A stretch of DNA of 16,859 bases from Sneathiella sp. (GTDB lineage Bacteria; Pseudomonadota; Alphaproteobacteria; Sneathiellales; Sneathiellaceae). The notes below the pieces were generated by a model, which worked only from the letters and a program-made list of their open reading frames with translations, was not told the origin of the DNA and made no database searches. A program made the translations under genes and the position numbers. How positions within the stretch are numbered: position 1 is the first letter of the stretch; each line of letters begins with the position of its first letter. The stretch lies in the NCBI GenBank assembly GCA_002732675.1, contig NVRR01000005.1, forward strand, positions 1 to 16,859. The letters are read 5' to 3'. Positions 1 to 7,707 of this stretch are shown here, one piece after another.

Positions 1-1340
1 GGCGGCTTTCAATCATTACCAACACCCCGGCAATGCTCTTTGACCGGGAAGGGAACCTGATTGCTGACAGTCGCCGCCTGATCTCGGCGGGGCGGAATAT
101 TGTCTATGAAGAGCTGCCGCCGCCGGACATTAAAAGTCCGGTTCGGGTCTTCTTTGAAGAGCTTTATGATACTTGGGAGCGGCTGTTTCCAACAAGTAAT
201 GAATTCCCGCCCTACCCCATTAGCCCGCTCCCGTCCGGCAATGATTTCGAGGAAGTCGGGCAGGCGATCAATGGCGAAGGTGCGCGCATGACCCGGCAAA
301 TGGCGGATGGTGAGTTGGTTCTCTCCGTCTCGGTTCCGGTGCAGGGGTTCAAGCATATCCTCGGCGGGCTGATGCTGGCGGAAAGCGGGAATGCCATTAA
401 CGAAGCTGTGCGTTCGGCGCAGGTTACAACGCTGATTGTTTTCTCCGTTACTGTTGTTATTACATTGCTTCTGTCGCTTTTTCTGGCGAGGACGATCGCC
501 GCGCCCATTCATATTCTGGCCGAAGCCGCTGATAAGGTGCGACTTGGCATGGGGCGCCGGATTGTCATTCCGGACTTTTCGAATCGCAAGGATGAAATCG
601 GCGATCTGTCCGTGTCCTTTCGCGCCATGACAACGGCGCTTTATGACCGACTGGATGCGATTGAGGCTTTTGCGGCCGACGTGGCGCATGAGCTTAAGAA
701 CCCGCTGACCTCCCTCGGTACAGCTGTTCAGGCGTTTGAGCAGGTCAAGGATGAGAAAAGCCGGGAGAAGTTGCGTGCCGTGCTTGTCAGTGACGTTAAA
801 CGGCTGGACCGCTTGATCACCGATATTTCAGCCGCGAGCCGTCTGGACGCTGAGCTCTCGCGCGCGGAAGGAGAGACAGTCAATCTTGGAAAACTGGTCG
901 AAGGTATTGTTGATACCTATGAAACCACGCAGATGTTTTCCTCCATTGTCTTCGATTTGGAGGTTCCCGAGCAGGAGACCTTCATCAATGGCTTGCCAGG
1001 CCGGATCAGTCAGGTCCTTCGAAACCTCATTGACAATGCCATCTCCTTTTCTCCGGAAAAGGGTCATGTTGTTGTCCGGCTTGAAAAGCATGAAAAGCAC
1101 GTAGAAATTACCATCGGCGATGACGGGCCGGGGATACCGAAGAACAAGCTTGAGGATATCTTTAACCGTTTTTATACGGAGCGGCCAAAAGCTGAGGATT
1201 TTGGACGACACTCCGGCCTGGGTTTGAGCATTTCAAGGCTCATTATCGATGCTCATGGCGGTAGTCTAATTGCAAACAACCGTCTTGCCGTTGAGGGTAA
1301 AGTGATCGGCGCTTGTTTTACGGTAATACTACCGAAATAG
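1..1340 (+). CDS. chvG: ChvG/ExoS-type envelope-stress sensor histidine kinase, 5' truncated
   Basis: Membrane histidine kinase of the ChvG-ChvI two-component system. In alphaproteobacteria ChvG phosphorylates the response regulator ChvI under acid or envelope stress. The frame is open from position 3 with no stop, so the true start, first membrane helix and part of the periplasmic sensor lie outside the window. What remains, in order: end of the sensor domain (LFDREGNLIADSR, then SVSVPVQGFKHILGGLML); a membrane helix at about nt 423-488; a HAMP linker with IPDFSNRKDEIGDLS; the phosphoacceptor H-box DVAHELKNPLTSL with His encoded at nt 687-689; an ATPase domain with N-box RNLIDNAISFS, G1 DDGPGIP and G2 HSGLGLSIS. 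All catalytic motifs look intact. The gene lies 40 nt upstream of hprK, the usual alphaproteobacterial order; chvI would be expected just upstream. The family call is very secure. Confidence 0.93.
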   Translation, partial: RLSIITNTPAMLFDREGNLIADSRRLISAGRNIVYEELPPPDIKSPVRVFFEELYDTWERLFPTSNEFPPYPISPLPSGNDFEEVGQAINGEGARMTRQMADGELVLSVSVPVQGFKHILGGLMLAESGNAINEAVRSAQVTTLIVFSVTVVITLLLSLFLARTIAAPIHILAEAADKVRLGMGRRIVIPDFSNRKDEIGDLSVSFRAMTTALYDRLDAIEAFAADVAHELKNPLTSLGTAVQAFEQVKDEKSREKLRAVLVSDVKRLDRLITDISAASRLDAELSRAEGETVNLGKLVEGIVDTYETTQMFSSIVFDLEVPEQETFINGLPGRISQVLRNLIDNAISFSPEKGHVVVRLEKHEKHVEITIGDDGPGIPKNKLEDIFNRFYTERPKAEDFGRHSGLGLSISRLIIDAHGGSLIANNRLAVEGKVIGACFTVILPK

Positions 1341-1348
1341 GACATTGC

Positions 1349-1372
1349 GTCTTGCGCGAGATTACGCAAGAC
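1349..1372 (+). promoter_or_regulatory. Perfect 8-bp hairpin between chvG and hprK
   Basis: GTCTTGCG at 1349-1356 is the exact reverse complement of CGCAAGAC at 1365-1372, leaving an 8-nt loop. In RNA this hairpin would end 8 nt before the preferred hprK ATG at 1381, where a ribosome binding site would normally sit. What follows is pyrimidine-rich (CTTCTTCCC) but not a U-tract, so it does not look like an intrinsic terminator. It could limit hprK translation or mark an RNA processing site; that role is inference. If hprK starts at the TTG at 1345, the hairpin lies inside the coding region. Confidence 0.45.
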
Positions 1373-1380
1373 TTCTTCCC

Positions 1381-1815
1381 ATGATAAAAATTCACGGTAG
1401 TGCCGTCGAGATTAACGGAAAAGGCGTCCTGCTCATCGGGTCGTCTGGAGCGGGCAAGTCTGACTTGGCGCTGCGCCTGATTGATGGTGGTGCTCGCCTG
1501 ATCGCCGACGACTATACAATTATAGAAGGACAGAAAGATGGCTCGGCCCTGATGTCGTCGCCGGATGAGATTTCTGGCCTGATAGAGGTGAGGGGCCTTG
1601 GGTTGATGAAAATGCCCTATACCTGCAGTATTCCGCTGCATTTGGTTTTCGAATTGACCCCTTATGGTGATATCAATCGAATGCCGGATCTGGCCGAAGT
1701 GACATTGGATGGTGTTACCGTGCCGCAGCGCCAGCTTGATCCGTTTATGGCGTCGGCTGCCGCGACCGTCCGGTTGGCGGCTCTGCAAGACGAGTTGCGA
1801 TCAGGATATGAATAA
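1381..1815 (+). CDS. hprK: HPr kinase/phosphorylase, short alphaproteobacterial form
   Basis: ATP-dependent kinase, and possibly phosphorylase, acting on the regulatory serine of HPr in the cytoplasm. At 144 aa it contains only the catalytic domain; the Firmicutes enzyme is about 310 aa and has an extra N-terminal domain. Visible motifs: P-loop GSSGAGKS at residues 20-27, the following acidic pair in RLIADDY, and the HprK signature around EVRGLGLMKM. The ATG at 1381 is chosen because the protein then begins MIKIHGSAV, as many short HprKs do. There is no Shine-Dalgarno there, and a hairpin precedes it. The alternative TTG at 1345 has an AGGA only 2 nt upstream and would add 12 residues. Its likely substrate, HPr, is encoded 1.4 kb downstream and has the target serine. 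Confidence 0.92.
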   Translation: MIKIHGSAVEINGKGVLLIGSSGAGKSDLALRLIDGGARLIADDYTIIEGQKDGSALMSSPDEISGLIEVRGLGLMKMPYTCSIPLHLVFELTPYGDINRMPDLAEVTLDGVTVPQRQLDPFMASAAATVRLAALQDELRSGYE

Positions 1816-1816
1816 C

Positions 1817-2704
1817 ATGATGAAGACCTCCCAACCCGATAATCAGGTGGTTCTTGTGTCCGGCCTGTCAGGTGCCGGTAAAAGCTCGGCGCTTCGGCAG
1901 TTTGAGGATATGGGCTGGGAAATTGCCGATAATGTGCCACTGCTTCTGCTGGAGCCGATGATCCGGCAAAGCGCGGATGCGGGGGGTCTCCATCTGGCGC
2001 TGGGAGTCGACAGCCGAACCCGGGGATTTTCACAGCAGGAAGTTCTGGGCCTGATGACCCGGTTACGGGACGCTGACCATATAAAAGTCCGGCTTTTATT
2101 CCTTGATTGTGATGAAGCCGTCCTGCAGCGCCGCTACACAGAAACCCGACGTCGGCATCCGTTGGCAAAGGATCGGCCAGTCGCTGATGGTATCCGGCAG
2201 GAAAAAGAACAGTTATTTGGCTTGAAGGAAGTTGCCGATCTCCGAATCGATAGCACCAATATGTCCCTGCCGGATTTCAAACGCCTCATGACCGGGCATT
2301 TTAAGCTCCATCAGACGTCCCGGCTTTCCGTAACCGTTCAGTCCTTCTCGTATAAATTCGGTGTCCCGCGAGAGGCGGATTTGATGTTTGATGTGCGGTT
2401 TTTGCATAACCCCTATTACGATTTGTCGCTGCGCCCGAAAACCGGTCAGGATGCGGAAGTTGTCGCTTTTATTGAGCGCGACGTTGCATTTGATGCCTTT
2501 GCTGCGCATGTATCGGACCTTCTGAAATTGCTTCTGCCGCGCTATGCGGAAGAGGGGAAGTCTTATTTGACAATTGCTGTTGGCTGCACCGGTGGCCGCC
2601 ACCGCTCGGTTTGTCTCGCCGAAAAAATTCATGACCTAGTCGTAAAAAATGGGTATTTTGCTAATCTGGTCCACCGGGATTTGATAAAGTCGGGTGGAAA
2701 TTAG
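1817..2704 (+). CDS. rapZ: RapZ/YvcJ family P-loop nucleotide-binding protein
   Basis: Homologue of E. coli RapZ, an RNA adaptor and glucosamine-6-phosphate sensor that controls glmS mRNA through small RNAs, and of B. subtilis YvcJ, a nucleotide-hydrolysing protein. From the 1817 start it is 295 aa, close to the family length. Motifs: Walker A GLSGAGKS at residues 16-23; the GVDSRTRGF segment; LDCDEAVLQRRYTETRRRHPL; and in the C-terminal domain FGVPREADLMFDVRFLHNPYY and the hallmark GCTGGRHRSV at residues 256-265. Start choice: ATGs at 1808, 1817 and 1820 are in frame. AGGA at 1803-1806 is too close to 1808 and better spaced for 1817; a start at 1808 would overlap the hprK stop. Translation is probably coupled to hprK. 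Whether RapZ binds RNA in alphaproteobacteria cannot be told from sequence. Confidence 0.93.
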   Translation: MMKTSQPDNQVVLVSGLSGAGKSSALRQFEDMGWEIADNVPLLLLEPMIRQSADAGGLHLALGVDSRTRGFSQQEVLGLMTRLRDADHIKVRLLFLDCDEAVLQRRYTETRRRHPLAKDRPVADGIRQEKEQLFGLKEVADLRIDSTNMSLPDFKRLMTGHFKLHQTSRLSVTVQSFSYKFGVPREADLMFDVRFLHNPYYDLSLRPKTGQDAEVVAFIERDVAFDAFAAHVSDLLKLLLPRYAEEGKSYLTIAVGCTGGRHRSVCLAEKIHDLVVKNGYFANLVHRDLIKSGGN

Positions 2705-2754
2705 TTTACAAGACACGGGTACTGGAAAGTCGTATGAGTGGCGCGCGCCATTTC

Positions 2755-2761
2755 AAGGAGG
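2755..2761 (+). promoter_or_regulatory. Strong ribosome binding site for the EIIA gene
   Basis: AAGGAGG lies 10 nt before the ATG at 2772. It is the best Shine-Dalgarno match noticed in the window, and it rules out the longer reading from 2694, which would start inside rapZ and add residues unlike EIIA. Confidence 0.85.
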
Positions 2762-2771
2762 AATACGCGAC

Positions 2772-3176
2772 ATGATTGGAATGGTTTTAGTTACCCATGG
2801 CCGTCTGGCCGAGGAATTCGTTGCAGCGACGGAACATGTTGTGGGACCCCAAGAGCAGGCCCGCGCCATTTGCATCGGGCCTGATGACGATATGGAACAG
2901 CGCCGACAGGATATTCTTGCTGCCGTGGCGGAGGTGGAAACCGGCTCCGGTGTTATTTTGCTGACCGACATGTTTGGCGGTACGCCCTCCAATCTGGCGA
3001 TTTCCGTGATGGAAAAAGCCAATGTTGAGGTGATTGCCGGGATTAACCTGCCGATGCTTATCAAGCTTGCCAGTGTGCGCGGTGAGAATGATATGGAAAG
3101 TGCTGTTGCGGCTGCTCAGGAATCGGGACGCAAATATATTAATGTTGCCTCGCATCTGCTGGCCGATAAATCCTGA
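2772..3176 (+). CDS. manX: PTS EIIA component, mannose family, regulatory type
   Basis: Cytoplasmic phosphocarrier that accepts phosphate from HPr. The 134 aa match a stand-alone EIIA(Man) domain; in E. coli this domain is fused to EIIB in ManX. The N-terminus reads MIGMVLVTHGRLAEEF, with His9 in the position of the phosphorylated histidine, followed by the family segment LLTDMFGGTPSNLA. No EIIB, EIIC or EIID gene is visible, so a sugar-transport role is not supported. In alphaproteobacteria the EIIA(Man)-HPr-HprK set is generally regarded as regulatory. The gene is 67 nt after rapZ, with a strong ribosome binding site, and 47 nt before ptsH. A 12-bp self-complementary stretch, TGGCGCGCGCCA at 2739-2750, lies in the upstream gap; its role is unknown. 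Confidence 0.92.
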   Translation: MIGMVLVTHGRLAEEFVAATEHVVGPQEQARAICIGPDDDMEQRRQDILAAVAEVETGSGVILLTDMFGGTPSNLAISVMEKANVEVIAGINLPMLIKLASVRGENDMESAVAAAQESGRKYINVASHLLADKS

Positions 3177-3223
3177 GTAGATGATTCGCGTGAAATCTCC
3201 TTTATTTCCCCCTGTTTCCTAGT

Positions 3224-3487
3224 ATGCAACGGACACTTACCATTCTTAATGAGCGGGGCCTGCATGCGCGGGCAGCCGCCAAGTTTGTCAAATGCACGGA
3301 GTTGTTTGTCGCCGATATTGTTGTGACCAAGGGTGACAACGAAGTATCGGGCAGTTCAATAATGGGCTTGATGATGCTGAACGCATCGAGAGGGACTTTT
3401 ATCTGCGTTGACGCCGTAGGTGTCGATGCGGAACCGGCTCTGGACGCCCTGACAGAACTCGTCGGGGACAAGTTTGGGGAAAAATGA
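3224..3487 (+). CDS. ptsH: HPr phosphocarrier protein
   Basis: Small cytoplasmic phosphocarrier of 87 aa, the usual HPr length. His14 in ERGLHARAAA is the site phosphorylated from Enzyme I. Ser45 in GSSIMGLMML aligns with the B. subtilis Ser46 that HprK phosphorylates. Both sites being intact agrees with a nearby HprK and suggests two competing phosphorylations of one protein. The ATG at 3224 is the only plausible start: the next in-frame stop upstream is the TGA at 3191. The leader just before it is pyrimidine-rich with no clear Shine-Dalgarno, in contrast to the EIIA gene. Enzyme I is not in the window. No terminator is visible between ptsH and ahcY. Confidence 0.95.
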   Translation: MQRTLTILNERGLHARAAAKFVKCTELFVADIVVTKGDNEVSGSSIMGLMMLNASRGTFICVDAVGVDAEPALDALTELVGDKFGEK

Positions 3488-3515
3488 ACATCTCGGCGAT
3501 CTGTTTCCTATAACG

Positions 3516-3535
3516 ATATAAAGATTTCTTTATAT
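3516..3535. promoter_or_regulatory. Perfect 20-bp palindrome upstream of ahcY, candidate operator
   Basis: ATATAAAG (3516-3523) and CTTTATAT (3528-3535) are exact reverse complements around ATTT. The site ends 5 bp before the -35 element of the ahcY promoter, the usual place for a regulator site. AT-rich palindromes of this form are typical of ArsR-family operators. SahR, an ArsR-family regulator of S-adenosylhomocysteine recycling in Proteobacteria, controls ahcY and binds palindromes of similar shape as I recall it. Assigning this site to SahR is inference; no sahR gene is in the window. As RNA it would be a weak AU-rich hairpin and it has no U-tract, so a terminator for ptsH is unlikely. 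Confidence 0.6.
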
Positions 3536-3540
3536 ACCCC

Positions 3541-3569
3541 TTGATTCTCTAAGGCGATCTTGCTATATA
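3541..3569 (+). promoter_or_regulatory. Sigma70-like promoter of ahcY
   Basis: TTGATT (3541-3546) and TATATA (3564-3569) are separated by exactly 17 bp. This is the best promoter match I noticed, and it lies in the gap directly ahead of ahcY, about 75 bp before the start codon. Transcription would begin near 3576. It implies that ahcY is transcribed independently of ptsH. Confidence 0.65.
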
Positions 3570-3642
3570 GTCGCGAATTGCGGCCTCTTGCTCCTGTATA
3601 GGGAGACGTCCGCTTTTTTGAATTCGGGTTTTGAAAGAGTAG

Positions 3643-4941
<1,299 letters not shown>

Positions 4942-4973
4942 GGTCAGGCATCAAAAAAAATAGATGCTCAGAT

Positions 4974-5008
4974 AAAGCCGGAGGGACTATCCCTCCGGCT
5001 TTTTTTTT
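4974..5008 (+). terminator. Strong intrinsic terminator after ahcY
   Basis: AAAGCCGGAGGG (4974-4985) pairs perfectly over 12 bp with CCCTCCGGCTTT (4991-5002) across a 5-nt loop. A run of nine T follows at 5000-5008. It starts 32 nt after the ahcY stop codon and separates ahcY from the kinase gene downstream. Confidence 0.95.
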
Positions 5009-5053
5009 CATATTCTCTAGCCAATGGGGGCGAATCGACGGGGTGACACCACG

Positions 5054-5078
5054 ATGGTTCCAACCATTATGGTATATT
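5054..5078 (+). promoter_or_regulatory. Probable extended -10 promoter with adjoining palindrome before the DivL-like gene
   Basis: TGGTATATT at 5070-5078 matches an extended -10 element (TGn followed by a TATAAT-like hexamer). No good -35 hexamer lies at normal spacing. The palindrome ATGGTT-CC-AACCAT fills 5054-5067, where a -35 would be, and its right arm also forms CCAT-T-ATGG (5064-5072), which overlaps the -10. A promoter is needed here because a strong terminator ends just upstream and the next six genes share a strand. Regulator binding is inference. Confidence 0.4.
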
Positions 5079-5106
5079 TTTTAGAGAACGCCCTGGATTG
5101 GCAGCG

Positions 5107-7203
5107 ATGACAGATCAATTTACGACGACAGAACTCACCCTCCTCTGGTTGATGTGCCTTATTGTCATTGGATTGATCATTGCGCTCTATGTCATGCGTA
5201 AAAAGGCCTTGGCCTTGCTCAGTCAGACGGACGCCTATGCTGAAAGTGTCCAGGAGTTCGAGGTTGAACTTGAACGCCAAAAGGAGAAGCACACGCAATT
5301 TAATGCCGAATTGATTCAAGCCAAATCCGCCCTCACGGAGGCGCGTGCCGAGCGCGATGACTTTGTTGATTTGCTGAATGCCGCGCCCTTTCCGATTTGG
5401 CGGCGCGATCAGGAATCGCGCATTATCTGGCGAAATAGGAAATATGAGGAAATTGTCGGGACTTCCGATACGGAGGCGGAGGTTCCGGAGCTGGCGGCTA
5501 ACAGAGATCCGGATCAAGCTCGTAAACTGGCGACCAGGGCGCGGGTCAGCAATCTGACTCAGACTGAAACGCGCAAATATGTTGTGGGCGGTGACCGGCT
5601 CAGCTTCAATGTGTTTGAAACGCCGCTTGAGTTCGACAATCAGCTTGCCGGATTTGCGCTCGATATCACGAAAGAGGCGGACCTTGCGGGTGAACTGCAG
5701 CGCCATGTTGAAGGTCATGCAGATGTTCTAGAGAATATTGCGACGGCAATTGCTATTTACGGGCCGGATCAACGGCTTGAGTTTTTCAACCAGGCTTACG
5801 CTAAACTTTGGCGCATGAGTGACGATTTTCTCGAGGAAAAGCCGTCCCTCTCCGAGGTCCTGGATAAACAGCGAGAACTGAGGCGACTGCCCGAGCAAGC
5901 AGATTTCTCGTCTTATAAGACCAAGCGCAAGGCGCTTTTCACCAATGTCATCAAGGCCCAGGAGGAACTGATCCAGCTCCCCGACGAAACCATCCTCAGG
6001 ATGGTGATCACGCCTCACCCCTTTGGCGGATTGCTGTTTCTGATGGAAGATGTGACCGATAAGGTGGTCCTGGAGCGCGCGCGTAATACGCAAATTGCCG
6101 TTCAGCGCGCAACGTTGGATAACCTATACGAAGGCGTCGCGGTCTTTGGTTCCGACGCGCGGCTCAAGCTTTATAACGCAGCTTTTGCGGACATTTGGGG
6201 CGTTAGCTATGATTTTCTGCAAGAAGACATGCATATCAGCCAAATTCTCGATCATCATCTGGAGGTGAGTAACATCACGTGGCCTGATGAACTGCGCGAG
6301 AAATATATCGCCAATGTCACCCATCGCGATGCCGGGAGTGGCCGTCTGGAGCAGCCTGACGGTGCGACTGTTGATTTTAACAGGGTGCCGCTTCCCGACG
6401 GCAATGTCCTGTTCACCTATGTTGATGTCACCCAGGAACTCCGGGTGCAACGGGTTCTGAGCGAACGCAATGACGCGCTGGAGGCGGCGGACAAGATGAA
6501 AACAGAGTTTGTCGCCAGCGTTAGCCACGAACTCCGGACGCCGCTCAATACGATCATCGGGTTTGCCGAAATTCTGGTGAAGGAGTTCTTTGGCAAGCTC
6601 AACGAGAAACAGGCCGAATATGGGCAAGGCATTCTCGACAGTTCCGATCATCTGTTGCTGCTCATCAATGATATCCTGGATATGGCAAATATACAGGCGG
6701 GGCAATTGGAGCTTGAAAAGCATCCCGTGGATTTGGGCGACATGCTGAACAATGTGGTGACGATGGTTCAGGAACGGGCAAAGAAACGCCAATTGCAGAT
6801 TGAAACCTTTATCGACCCGGACATTGGTGCTGCCAATGTCGATGAGCGCCGAATGAAACAGGTCGTTTTCAATCTGTTTAGCAATGCCATAAAATTCACC
6901 CCGGCTGAAGGGGAGATCAAACTGACCGCCGCAAAAAACAAGGGCGGTTATGTCATCACTGTCAGTGATAACGGCAGAGGAATAGCCGAAGAGCTACAGG
7001 GCAGTATTTTTGATCGTTTTGCCAAAGGCGATACCACCCGCCAGAATGCCGGCGCTGGCTTGGGGCTGTCCTTGGTCAAGAGCTTTATCGAGCTGCATGG
7101 CGGCCATGTGGAGTTGGCATCGAAGGAGAATGAAGGCACGTCGGTTTCCTGTTTTTTGCCGGCCTTCATCGGTGTTGAATTCCCGCAAAAGAAAATATCC
7201 TGA
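5107..7203 (+). CDS. divL: Multi-PAS membrane sensor histidine kinase, probable DivL orthologue
   Basis: Inner-membrane kinase of 698 aa. Order: one membrane helix (about residues 10-30); a charged coiled coil (45-85); three PAS-like domains starting near 86, 205 and 335; a HisKA domain with SVSHELRTPLNTIIGF and His474; an ATPase domain with N-box Asn593, SDNGRGIA from 620 and GAGLGLS at 649-655. DivL is the cell-cycle protein that works with CckA upstream of CtrA. This call rests on architecture and on position between ahcY and tsaE, where I recall DivL lying in Agrobacterium. Caulobacter DivL has tyrosine at the phosphoacceptor site; this protein keeps histidine and so may be an active kinase. 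No cognate response regulator is adjacent. The ATG at 5107 is preferred over the TTG at 5098; neither has a clear Shine-Dalgarno. Histidine kinase is certain; the DivL name is moderate, with a PleC/PdhS-type kinase as the alternative. Confidence 0.85.
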   Translation: MTDQFTTTELTLLWLMCLIVIGLIIALYVMRKKALALLSQTDAYAESVQEFEVELERQKEKHTQFNAELIQAKSALTEARAERDDFVDLLNAAPFPIWRRDQESRIIWRNRKYEEIVGTSDTEAEVPELAANRDPDQARKLATRARVSNLTQTETRKYVVGGDRLSFNVFETPLEFDNQLAGFALDITKEADLAGELQRHVEGHADVLENIATAIAIYGPDQRLEFFNQAYAKLWRMSDDFLEEKPSLSEVLDKQRELRRLPEQADFSSYKTKRKALFTNVIKAQEELIQLPDETILRMVITPHPFGGLLFLMEDVTDKVVLERARNTQIAVQRATLDNLYEGVAVFGSDARLKLYNAAFADIWGVSYDFLQEDMHISQILDHHLEVSNITWPDELREKYIANVTHRDAGSGRLEQPDGATVDFNRVPLPDGNVLFTYVDVTQELRVQRVLSERNDALEAADKMKTEFVASVSHELRTPLNTIIGFAEILVKEFFGKLNEKQAEYGQGILDSSDHLLLLINDILDMANIQAGQLELEKHPVDLGDMLNNVVTMVQERAKKRQLQIETFIDPDIGAANVDERRMKQVVFNLFSNAIKFTPAEGEIKLTAAKNKGGYVITVSDNGRGIAEELQGSIFDRFAKGDTTRQNAGAGLGLSLVKSFIELHGGHVELASKENEGTSVSCFLPAFIGVEFPQKKIS

Positions 7204-7212
7204 TCGTATCTG

Positions 7213-7707
7213 ATGTCTGATTGGCCCATTGTCACTTCAAGAATTTGTCGCTCGCTGCAGGAGACGATCGCGCTGGCGGGCAAGTTTGCGCCGTCGCTGC
7301 GCCGAGGAGATATTGTCGCCCTGACCGGTACATTGGGCGCCGGGAAAACTGCCTTCGCCCGTGCCGTCATTCAGGCCCTCGCCGATGATGCCAGCGACGT
7401 ACCGAGCCCGACATATAACTTGCTCCTGACCTATGACTGCCCGGCGAGGGGGTTTACGATCTATCATTACGACCTCTACCGGTTGGAACGGGCGGATGAA
7501 GTGTTGGAACTTGATATTGATGAGGCGTTTGATGACGGTGTTTCGCTGATAGAATGGCCGGATCGCATGGGGCGGTATCTGCCGGCCGATCATCTGGAGA
7601 TCAGAATCGAACCTTGTGAAAACGAAAGCGCTCGAAGGGTGATATTTTTTGGCTCCAAAAGCTGGAAGGCACGATTGGCGCCGATATCGGAGCAATGGAA
7701 TGCGTGA
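7213..7707 (+). CDS. tsaE: TsaE, ATPase of the tRNA t6A37 threonylcarbamoyl transfer complex
   Basis: Cytoplasmic P-loop ATPase that works with TsaB and TsaD in adding threonylcarbamoyl to A37 of ANN-decoding tRNAs. The 164 aa are at the upper end of family length. Motifs: Walker A GTLGAGKT at residues 39-46; SPTYN at 65-69; HYDLYR with Asp87; LIEWPDR with Glu114. The C-terminal tail after about residue 135 is divergent. The gene begins 9 nt after the kinase stop codon and overlaps amgK by 8 nt, so it belongs to the same transcript. TsaB, TsaC and TsaD are not in the window. Confidence 0.95.
   Translation: MSDWPIVTSRICRSLQETIALAGKFAPSLRRGDIVALTGTLGAGKTAFARAVIQALADDASDVPSPTYNLLLTYDCPARGFTIYHYDLYRLERADEVLELDIDEAFDDGVSLIEWPDRMGRYLPADHLEIRIEPCENESARRVIFFGSKSWKARLAPISEQWNA
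7689..7692 (+). promoter_or_regulatory. Ribosome binding site fixing the amgK start
   Basis: GGAG lies 7 nt before the ATG at 7700, inside the end of tsaE. It favours 7700 over the longer frame from 7649, whose extra 17 residues (basic, unlike the family) are out-of-frame tsaE sequence. Confidence 0.6.

Noticed and set aside
2739..2750. 12-bp palindrome TGGCGCGCGCCA before the EIIA gene
   Set aside because: Alternating GC runs make such palindromes likely by chance in this genome, and there is no promoter element around it. Kept only as a note in the EIIA entry.
4948..4967. Small hairpin GCATC / GATGC with an A-rich loop after ahcY
   Set aside because: Only 5 bp of stem with a 10-nt loop; the strong terminator immediately downstream explains the region.
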